A DNA stretch of 5,809 bases from an uncultured Clostridia bacterium. Its GTDB lineage: Bacteria; Bacillota; Clostridia; Oscillospirales; Oscillospiraceae. Below the pieces are notes generated by a model, which had not been told where the DNA came from, did not search any database, and saw only the letters and a program-made list of their open reading frames with translations. The stretch is from contig CALZAG010000099.1 of assembly GCA_945613045.1 (NCBI GenBank), positions 1 to 5,809 on the forward strand, read 5' to 3'. Both the position numbers and the translations under genes were made by a program. Shown here in pieces: positions 1-5,757 of this stretch. Position 1 is the first letter of the stretch. Each line of letters starts with the position of its first letter.

Positions 1-101
1 AAAGACAAGTCGGACTGAATGTAAAATCTTATTACATGATAAGGATACATTCATTATTTCGTCGAGCCGGACGGAGCGTAAAAGCGAATATTGTCCGACG
101 G
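1..101. other. Non-coding upstream region with several inverted repeats
   Basis: No convincing gene is visible here. If an upstream gene ends in the window, the best candidate stop is the TGA at 16-18, but only five codons would be inside. The rest carries possible RNA pairings on the + strand: GTCGGAC (9-15) with GTCCGAC (93-99); GAATGTA (17-23) with TACATTC (46-52), enclosing CTTAT (28-32) with ATAAG (39-43); and 55-61 with 85-90 with one bulge. CGGAC at 68-72 could compete with 11-15 for GTCCG at 93-97. Together this could be a three-way-junction RNA followed directly by the terminator at 102-131, or simply a 3' untranslated region. Short pairings of this size also arise by chance, so the structure is tentative and I recognise no known RNA family. 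Confidence 0.3.
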
Positions 102-131
102 CGGGGATAGATGGAAATCTGTCCCCGTTTT
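102..131 (+). terminator. Rho-independent terminator of an upstream transcription unit
   Basis: An 11-base-pair stem forms between 102-112 (CGGGGATAGAT) and 117-127 (ATCTGTCCCCG). All pairs are Watson-Crick except one T-G wobble (108 with 121). It closes on a GGAA tetraloop of the stable GNRA type (113-116). TTTT follows at 128-131, with more T-rich sequence at 140-143. This is the classic form of an intrinsic terminator on the + strand. It lies upstream of the likely promoter of the topoisomerase genes, so it most simply ends the preceding unit. It could instead be an attenuator if transcription starts further upstream. Confidence 0.8.
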
Positions 132-140
132 GCTTGCAAT

Positions 141-169
141 TTTATAAAATGTATAATATACTATATAAT
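141..169 (+). promoter_or_regulatory. Probable sigma-A promoter for the topoisomerase operon
   Basis: A perfect TATAAT -10 box lies at 164-169, with a partial -35 match TTTATA (four of six) at 141-146 and a 17-base spacer. Transcription would start near 176 and leave a leader of about 60 bases. A second perfect TATAAT lies at 152-157, but only weak -35 candidates (TTGCTT at 130-135) sit at a suitable distance, partly inside the preceding terminator tail. The stretch is very AT-rich, so chance matches to -10 boxes are expected; the exact start is uncertain. No operator repeat is evident. Confidence 0.5.
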
Positions 170-235
170 CTGAAAATGGAAGAATTATGTGTGTATACCG
201 GCACAAGATGTTGTACCTGAGAGGAAATATCGAAT

Positions 236-2230
236 ATGAGCAAAATTAGCGCGGAATACGGCAACGACAGCATATCTCAGCTCAAGGGAGCAGACAGGGT
301 TCGGAAACGGCCCGGCGTCATCTTCGGCTCCGACGGCCTTGACGGCTGCCAGCACGCTGTTTTTGAAATTCTGTCCAACTCAATAGACGAGGCCCGCGAG
401 GGACACGGCAATATTATAACAGTGACCCGCTATGCCGATAAGTCCATAGAGGTCGAGGACTTCGGCAGAGGCTGTCCTGTAGACTGGAACGCAAATGAAA
501 AGCGCTATAACTGGGAGCTTGTTTTTTGCGAGCTGTATGCCGGCGGCAAATATGCCAACAACGAGGGTGAGAATTACGAATACTCCCTCGGCCTGAACGG
601 TCTCGGCTCCTGTGCGACCCAGTATTCGTCGGAGTATATGGACGTTACGGTCTGGCGCGACGGGAATAAATACGAGCTGCACTTCAAAAAAGGCAAGGTA
701 GTGGGCAAAAAAGGACAGGAGCTCACAGTAAGTCCCGCCGACCGCAAAAAGACAGGCACCACTATACGGTGGAAGCCCGACCTTGAGGTGTTTACAGATA
801 TAGACATTCCCGAGGAGTATTTCCGCGATGTCCTGCACCGCCAGGCTGTCGTGAACGCGGGCGTGACCTTCCGCTTCCGCAACCAGAACGGCAATAAATT
901 CGACGTTACCGATTATTTTTATGAAAACGGCATTGTCGACTATGTAAATGAAATTGCCGGTGATAAGCCTCTTACCTCTCCGTATTTTATAAGCGCCGAG
1001 CGTCGCGGGCGCGACAGGGAGGATAAGGACGAATACAAGGTCAAGCTGTCCGCGGCGTTCTGCTTTTCCAATAAGGTCAACCTGACCGAGTATTACCACA
1101 ACTCCTCGTGGCTCGAGTACGGCGGCGCACCCGAGAAAGCGACCCGCACCGCCTTTGTCTATGCTATCGACGCATACATAAAGAAGATCGGTAAGTATCA
1201 GAAAAATGAGAGCAAGATAAGCTTTCAGGATGTGTCCGACTGCCTTATACTTGTGACCAATTGCTTTTCCACGCAGACGTCTTACGAAAACCAGACCAAG
1301 AAGGCCATTACCAACCGCTTCATCCAAGAGGCGATGACGGACTTCTTCAAGGAACGGCTCGAGGTATATTTTATCGAGAATAAGCCCGAGGCGGACAGAA
1401 TCGCCGAGCAGGTGCTCGTCAACAAGCGCAGCCGCGAGGCGGCGGAGAAGACCCGTCAGGGCATGAAGAAAAAGCTCTCCGGCAGCATTGATATCGCAAA
1501 CCGTGTCCAGAAGTTTGTTGACTGCAGAAGCCGCGACCCGCAGAAACGGGAGATATATATCGTTGAGGGCGATTCGGCTCTCGGCGCCTGCAAGCTCTCC
1601 CGCGACGCTGATTTTCAGGGCATAATGCCTGTCCGCGGAAAGATCCTCAACTGTCTGAAGGCCGACTATGTTCGCATTTTCAAGAGCGATATCATAACGG
1701 ATCTGCTCAAGGTGCTCGGCTGCGGCGTTGAAGTGCAGGCAAAAGGGCAGAAGGAGCTCAACGCCTTTGACATCAATAACCTCCGATGGAACAAGGTCAT
1801 AATATGCACTGACGCCGACGTAGACGGCTTCCAGATAAGGACGCTTATACTTACGATGATCTACCGCCTTGTGCCGACCCTTATCCGCGAAGGCTATGTT
1901 TACATTGCCGAATCGCCGCTGTATGAGATAGAAAGCAAGGGCAAGACCTATTTTGCCTATTCCGACCGTGAAAAGGCGGAGATAATCGACTCGCTCAAGG
2001 GCGCGAAGGCGACCATCAGCCGCAGCAAGGGTCTCGGTGAAAACGACCCGGATATGATGTGGATGACAACCATGAATCCGGAGACCCGAAGACTCATAAA
2101 GGTAATGCCCGAGGACGCCGAGCATATGTCGCAGGTATTCGACCTGCTTTTGGGCGACGATCTTGCAGGAAGAAAGAATCACATTGCTGAAAACGGCTAC
2201 CTTTACCTTGATATGGCGGATATATCCTGA
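236..2230 (+). CDS. parE: Type IIA DNA topoisomerase, ATPase/TOPRIM subunit (ParE/GyrB-like, divergent)
   Basis: This is the ATP-driven subunit of a type IIA topoisomerase, working with the A subunit encoded at 2539-4776. At 664 residues it has the usual length of Gram-positive GyrB/ParE. The GHKL ATPase (about 15-240) shows RKRPG (23-27), Glu44 as likely general base, Asn48 for Mg, DFGRGCP (75-81), the lid glycines GLNGLG (119-124) and TGT (173-175). The transducer carries the QTK loop (353-355; Lys355 contacts the gamma-phosphate). The TOPRIM domain has EGDSA (444-448) and DADVDG (526-531) for metal, and KGLGE (598-602) follows. Oddities: SNSIDEA for DNAIDEA, Asn121 for the usual His, GGAP (296-299) for GGTH, and EGDSALG for EGDSAGG. 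The ATG at 236 has AGAGGA at 220-225, and an in-frame TGA at 218-220 excludes a longer start. It heads a four-gene same-strand cluster. The family is certain; ParE over GyrB rests on the partner's missing GyrA box, so the symbol is provisional. Confidence 0.9.
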   Translation: MSKISAEYGNDSISQLKGADRVRKRPGVIFGSDGLDGCQHAVFEILSNSIDEAREGHGNIITVTRYADKSIEVEDFGRGCPVDWNANEKRYNWELVFCELYAGGKYANNEGENYEYSLGLNGLGSCATQYSSEYMDVTVWRDGNKYELHFKKGKVVGKKGQELTVSPADRKKTGTTIRWKPDLEVFTDIDIPEEYFRDVLHRQAVVNAGVTFRFRNQNGNKFDVTDYFYENGIVDYVNEIAGDKPLTSPYFISAERRGRDREDKDEYKVKLSAAFCFSNKVNLTEYYHNSSWLEYGGAPEKATRTAFVYAIDAYIKKIGKYQKNESKISFQDVSDCLILVTNCFSTQTSYENQTKKAITNRFIQEAMTDFFKERLEVYFIENKPEADRIAEQVLVNKRSREAAEKTRQGMKKKLSGSIDIANRVQKFVDCRSRDPQKREIYIVEGDSALGACKLSRDADFQGIMPVRGKILNCLKADYVRIFKSDIITDLLKVLGCGVEVQAKGQKELNAFDINNLRWNKVIICTDADVDGFQIRTLILTMIYRLVPTLIREGYVYIAESPLYEIESKGKTYFAYSDREKAEIIDSLKGAKATISRSKGLGENDPDMMWMTTMNPETRRLIKVMPEDAEHMSQVFDLLLGDDLAGRKNHIAENGYLYLDMADIS

Positions 2231-2242
2231 TGAGGTGAGAAT

Positions 2243-2527
2243 ATGAAATTTGATAAAGCAAGAAATTTTGTGAAGCTGCTCCTTGCCATGTGTATTGTGT
2301 TCGGTATTGTGAGCATCGCAACAAACGGCACCGACAACGTCATGGCTGTGTATGCGCCTATCCTGTCCCTGCTGTTCTTTGTCCTGACTTTCGTGGTGAT
2401 CTTTCTGTACTGCAAATGCCCCAATTGCGGCAAGCGCGTGTATCTGGGCCTGTTTAAGGCCGTGAACTGCCCGCGCTGCAGGCGAAATCTGATAACCGGC
2501 GCAAAAAGCAAGGGCAAAAAGCGCTGA
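2243..2527 (+). CDS. Small two-helix membrane protein with cytoplasmic zinc ribbon, function unknown
   Basis: I do not recognise a named family for this 94-residue protein. Two hydrophobic helices are clear, about residues 9-27 and 33-56, joined by a short polar loop (NGTDN). The basic N-terminus (MKFDKARNFVK) and the basic tail (GAKSKGKKR) fit both ends being cytoplasmic. After the second helix comes CPNCG (59-63) and, 13 residues beyond Cys62, CPRC (76-79). Cys59, Cys62, Cys76 and Cys79 would form a four-cysteine zinc ribbon; Cys57 is an extra nearby cysteine. A strong Shine-Dalgarno site GAGGTGA (2232-2238) precedes the ATG. The gene starts 12 bases after the ATPase-subunit gene and ends 11 bases before the A-subunit gene, so it is very probably co-transcribed and translated with both. 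The ribbon could bind protein, DNA or RNA near the membrane; nothing in the sequence decides which. Confidence 0.85.
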   Translation: MKFDKARNFVKLLLAMCIVFGIVSIATNGTDNVMAVYAPILSLLFFVLTFVVIFLYCKCPNCGKRVYLGLFKAVNCPRCRRNLITGAKSKGKKR

Positions 2528-2538
2528 AAGGATAATCT

Positions 2539-4776
2539 ATGGCTAAGAAACAAGCTCCCGAAAAGAAAAAATTCGATAATCCAAATGTCGTCGGCCTGAG
2601 AGCCGAGGTGCTGGAGCAGCCCATAACGGAAACGCTTGAGCAGAACTATATGCCCTATGCGATGAGCGTTATCATATCTCGCGCTATACCGGAGATCGAC
2701 GGCTTCAAGCCCTCGCACAGAAAGCTGCTTTATACTATGTACAAAATGGGGCTTTTAAACGGTGCAAGGACGAAAAGCGCCAACATCGTGGGACAGACAA
2801 TGCGGCTCAATCCGCACGGAGACGCGGCAATATATGAGACGATGGTGCGCCTGTCAAAGGGCTATGACGCGCTTTTGACGCCCTTCGTTGATTCCAAGGG
2901 CAACTTTGGCAAGGTGTATTCACGCGATATGTCCTTTGCCGCCTCCCGTTATACGGAGGCTAAGCTTTCGCCCATATGCGCCGAGGTGTTCAGGGATATC
3001 GACCAGGATACCGTTGAATTCGCCGACAACTACGACGGCAGCATGAAGGAGCCCACGCTTCTGCCGACCGCTTTCCCGAACGTGCTGGTGTCCGGAAACA
3101 CCGGCATAGCCGTCGGCATGGCCAGCCAGATTTGCGGCTTCAATCTCGGCGAAGTGTGTCAGACTGCGATCGAGTTCCTTCAGGATCCGGAATGTGATAT
3201 TTTCGCCACTATGCCGGCTCCGGATTTTTCAACCGGCGGCGAGATAGTTTACGACCGTGCCGAGATGGAGGCGATATATAATACCGGCCGCGGCAGTTTC
3301 AAGGTGCGCTCGCGCTGGAGACATTTGCCAAAGGAAAATATCATAGAGATATATGAGATCCCGTATTCGACCACCTCGGAGGCCATAGTCGACAAGGTAG
3401 CGGAGCTCATAAAGGCAGGCAAGATAAAAGAGATAAACGATATGCGCGATGAGACCGACCTCAGCGGCCTCAAGCTCGCCATAGACCTCAAGCGAGGCAC
3501 GGATCCGGAGAAGCTCATGCAGAAGCTGTTTAAGCTCACCCCGCTTATGGACAGCTTCGCCTGCAATTTCAATATACTCATTGCCGGTAACCCCAAGGTC
3601 ATGGGCGTGAGGGAAATATTAGGCGAGTGGTGCGCGTGGCGCATGGAATGTGTTCGCCGCAGAGTGTATTTTGACCTCAGCCGCAAAAAGGAAAAGCTGC
3701 ATTTGCTGAAGGGTCTTGAGCAGATACTGCTCGATATCGACAAGGCTATCGCCATCATCCGCAATACCGAGCTTGAGAGCGAGGTCATACCCAACCTGAT
3801 GATGGGCTTCGGTATTGACAGGATACAGGCGGAGTTTGTCGCCGAGATAAAGCTGCGCAATATTAACCGCGAGTATATTCTAAAACGCGTTTCCGAGACG
3901 GAGGAGCTTGAAAGGGCGATCGCCGAGCTGGAGGATACGCTCAAAAGCCGCCGCAAGATTAAAAGTATCATAATCTCCGAGCTCAGGGCAATAATAAAAA
4001 AATACCCGAGTCCGAGGAAGACCGGTATCGTATACGCCTCAGAGATTGAGGAATTTGAGGAAACCGACACCGTTGAGGACTATCCGGTCACGGTATTTTT
4101 GTCAAATGAAGGCTATATAAAGAAGATAACGCCGCTGTCCCTGAGAATGAGCGGAGAACAGAAGTTCAAGGACGGCGACGGCTTAAAGCTATCTTTCGAA
4201 GCGACGAACCGAACGGAGCTTCTTGTGTTTACTGACAGGCAGCAGGTATATAAAACAAGGCTGTCGGACTTCGAGGACACCAAGGCCTCCGCTCTCGGCA
4301 CATATCTGCCCGGCAAGCTGAGCATGGATGAGGGCGAAAAGGTGAAAGCCGTTATCCGCCCGGGAGATTACAAAAAGAATCTGCTGCTATTCTTCGAAAA
4401 CGGAAAGGCGGCGCGCCTTGATATAGCTGCCTATGAGACAAAAACCAACCGCAAGAAGCTTATAAATGCTTACAGCGATAAAAGCCCCTTGGCGGCTGCG
4501 TTTACGATCTCCGAGGATATCAATGTAGCAATGTTTTCAAGCGACGGCAGAGCCATGGTTTTCAACACATCCCTGCTGCAGCTCAAGACGAGCCGCAGCA
4601 CGCAGGGCGTTGCCGTAATGAGCCTGAAGAAAAATCACAGGCTCGTGACCGCCGCGCCGCTTGAGGAAACGGTCATCAAAAATGTCTCGCGCTACCGCGT
4701 CAGAAGCCTTCCCGCGGCAGGAGCTCTGCTCAGGGACGAGGACAGGGGAGAGACCCAAATGTCTCTGATCGATTGA
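2539..4776 (+). CDS. parC: Type IIA DNA topoisomerase, DNA cleavage/religation subunit (ParC/GyrA-like, divergent)
   Basis: This subunit binds the gate DNA, cuts both strands through a tyrosine, and religates them. At 745 residues it is within the ParC/GyrA range. The winged-helix region (about 30-160) holds YAMSVIISRAIP (40-51), NPHGDAAIYE (91-100), GNFG (121-124) and the active-site pair Arg137-Tyr138 in SRYTEAKLS. The tower/Greek-key region has GIAVGMA (189-195), whose Ile190 matches the DNA-intercalating isoleucine. The C-gate and coiled coil span about 325-490. A beta-pinwheel C-terminal domain (about 512-745) has blade-like repeats near 517, 561, 614 and 662. No QRRGGKG GyrA box is present, which favours topoisomerase IV-like activity over supercoiling. 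The quinolone-contact serine is Ala96, and PEIDGFKPSHRK (51-62) lacks the arginine and one residue of the usual PDVRDGLKPVHRR. AAAGGA (2527-2532), overlapping the previous stop, sets the ATG. The symbol is provisional because no genomic gyrA can be compared. Confidence 0.9.
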   Translation: MAKKQAPEKKKFDNPNVVGLRAEVLEQPITETLEQNYMPYAMSVIISRAIPEIDGFKPSHRKLLYTMYKMGLLNGARTKSANIVGQTMRLNPHGDAAIYETMVRLSKGYDALLTPFVDSKGNFGKVYSRDMSFAASRYTEAKLSPICAEVFRDIDQDTVEFADNYDGSMKEPTLLPTAFPNVLVSGNTGIAVGMASQICGFNLGEVCQTAIEFLQDPECDIFATMPAPDFSTGGEIVYDRAEMEAIYNTGRGSFKVRSRWRHLPKENIIEIYEIPYSTTSEAIVDKVAELIKAGKIKEINDMRDETDLSGLKLAIDLKRGTDPEKLMQKLFKLTPLMDSFACNFNILIAGNPKVMGVREILGEWCAWRMECVRRRVYFDLSRKKEKLHLLKGLEQILLDIDKAIAIIRNTELESEVIPNLMMGFGIDRIQAEFVAEIKLRNINREYILKRVSETEELERAIAELEDTLKSRRKIKSIIISELRAIIKKYPSPRKTGIVYASEIEEFEETDTVEDYPVTVFLSNEGYIKKITPLSLRMSGEQKFKDGDGLKLSFEATNRTELLVFTDRQQVYKTRLSDFEDTKASALGTYLPGKLSMDEGEKVKAVIRPGDYKKNLLLFFENGKAARLDIAAYETKTNRKKLINAYSDKSPLAAAFTISEDINVAMFSSDGRAMVFNTSLLQLKTSRSTQGVAVMSLKKNHRLVTAAPLEETVIKNVSRYRVRSLPAAGALLRDEDRGETQMSLID

Positions 4777-4787
4777 GGTAAAATGCA

Positions 4788-5654
4788 ATGAATGCAACAA
4801 GTATGAGAGAGTATGTAGTAAAGTATGCCCTCGTGGCGCTGGGTTCGGCGCTGTTTGCGGCGGGCTTCCAGTTTTTCCTTTATCCGAATTCCATAATAGT
4901 CGGTGGAGTCAGCGGTATCGCCATGATAATCAACTACCTGGTCGGCCTGCCCGTAGGTATCATGACCATAGTGCTCAATATTCCTCTTTTTATTATCGCG
5001 TGGAAGCACTTCGGCGGAAAATTCATCATCAGCTCGCTCGTGGGCATGCTGCTGTCTTCGGTGCTTGTTGACGTTCTGGCTGTTATCGACTACTCTCCGA
5101 CTGACGATATGCTGCTGGCGTGTCTGATAGGCGGCGCAATCAAGGGACTGGGCCTCGGCTTGATCTACTATGCCGGCGCAACGACCGGAGGCACCGACAT
5201 TATCGCAAAGTTTGTGCGCCTCAGATTTCCCTACATCAATTTCGGCACGATAGTACTGCTGACCGATGCTGTGATAATCATTGCCTTTGCAGCGATCTTT
5301 GGCAGAGTTGAGGCGGCGATGTACGCGGTCATAGCGATGTTTGTTGTGTCTAAGGTCATAGACCTCGTGCTATACGGCATCGACAATTCAAGCGTGTGCT
5401 ATATTATCAGCGAAAACAGCGAGCAGCTCGTGAAGGACATAACCGATAAGCTCCACCGCGGAGTGACGATCCTCTCGGGCGAGGGAGCTTACTCCCACAG
5501 GGATAAGCAGGTGCTGCTGTGTGTTATAAAGCGGACGCAGATCGCCGATATACGAAATATCATTAAGAGCATCGATGAGAACGCCTTCTTTATTGTCAGC
5601 GATGCGAAGAACGTGTTCGGCAAGGGCTTCGGCGATATCGGTGATTTCAGCTGA
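4788..5654 (+). CDS. YitT family membrane protein (DUF161 plus C-terminal DUF2179)
   Basis: This 288-residue protein is an integral membrane protein of the YitT family, whose transported substrate or role is not established. Hydrophobic helices lie at about 12-31, 35-52, 54-72, 79-99, 107-128, 152-171 and 174-194. The family's glycine-rich motifs are present: GGVSGIA (39-45) and GATTGGTDIIAK (130-141). The last 90 residues form a soluble DUF2179 domain with RGVT (224-227), GEGAY (231-235) and VFGKGF (276-281). It is full length. GAGGTA (4775-4780), overlapping the stop of the topoisomerase A-subunit gene, gives seven bases of spacing to the ATG at 4788. The ATG at 4783 is out of frame and stops after two codons, and the one at 4792 is also out of frame, so 4788 is the supported start. 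The 11-base gap points to one operon with the topoisomerase genes. Several paralogues per genome are common in Firmicutes, so no specific gene symbol is justified. Confidence 0.92.
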   Translation: MNATSMREYVVKYALVALGSALFAAGFQFFLYPNSIIVGGVSGIAMIINYLVGLPVGIMTIVLNIPLFIIAWKHFGGKFIISSLVGMLLSSVLVDVLAVIDYSPTDDMLLACLIGGAIKGLGLGLIYYAGATTGGTDIIAKFVRLRFPYINFGTIVLLTDAVIIIAFAAIFGRVEAAMYAVIAMFVVSKVIDLVLYGIDNSSVCYIISENSEQLVKDITDKLHRGVTILSGEGAYSHRDKQVLLCVIKRTQIADIRNIIKSIDENAFFIVSDAKNVFGKGFGDIGDFS

Positions 5655-5713
5655 ATAACTGGTGGTTTTTCTGCATAAAATAGCAAAAACTGCAGGAACG
5701 GCTTATTTGGTGC
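5655..5713. other. Short intergenic gap without a clear terminator
   Basis: Between the yitT-like gene and the tRNA promoter I see no convincing intrinsic terminator. GTTTTT (5665-5670) can pair with AAAAAC (5685-5690), with a bulged extension GC/GC inside (5673-5674 with 5683-5684). CTGCA (5671-5675) can pair with TGCAG (5691-5695) as a rival fold. Both are weak and neither is followed by a T run on either strand. Transcription of the operon may therefore read into the tRNA or end by another mechanism. Confidence 0.4.
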
Positions 5714-5741
5714 TTGACAAACAAAAAATTTGTGGTACTAT
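5714..5741 (+). promoter_or_regulatory. Strong sigma-A promoter for tRNA-Gly
   Basis: A perfect -35 box TTGACA (5714-5719) is followed after 16 bases by TACTAT (5736-5741), five of six to TATAAT. The TG at 5733-5734, one base before it, gives an extended -10 element. The expected start near 5748 lies about 10 bases before the tRNA, the short leader typical of stable-RNA promoters. This also indicates that the tRNA does not depend on the upstream operon. Confidence 0.8.
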
Positions 5742-5757
5742 TTAATACGTTCCCAAT

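Noticed and set aside
2..220. A stop-free frame from the window start to the TGA at 218-220, in the same frame as the B-subunit gene
   Set aside because: It runs through the terminator hairpin and the TATAAT boxes, has no start codon with a ribosome site, and its translation is low-complexity and Cys/Tyr-rich without similarity to anything I know. It is probably chance. It is also not an N-terminal extension, because the TGA separates them and the B subunit is already full length.
380..2182. A 600-codon open reading frame on the minus strand inside the topoisomerase B-subunit gene
   Set aside because: It lies in the codon-aligned antisense register, so its openness needs only that the sense gene avoid TTA, CTA and TCA codons, which fits the codon bias here. 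Its translation shows no recognisable domain, while the sense frame carries complete ATPase and TOPRIM motifs.
3249..4070. A 273-codon minus-strand open frame inside the A-subunit gene, very rich in Ser, Leu and Ile
   Set aside because: Its composition is an antisense artefact of the sense gene, whose cleavage-domain and C-gate motifs are intact across the same stretch. No domain is recognisable.
236..4776. Calling the pair DNA gyrase (gyrB/gyrA)
   Set aside because: Gyrase was considered because the B subunit resembles GyrB as much as ParE. The A subunit lacks the GyrA box and has a reduced pinwheel, so supercoiling activity is not supported.
5120..5311. A 63-codon plus-strand frame inside the YitT-family gene
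   Set aside because: It overlaps the well-supported YitT frame, including the GATTGGTDIIAK motif, and its Arg/His/Cys-rich translation looks like a frame-shifted shadow.
5665..5695. Possible terminator hairpin after the YitT-family gene
   Set aside because: The stem is AT-only apart from its ends, contains a bulge, and lacks a T run on either strand. It was not called as a terminator.
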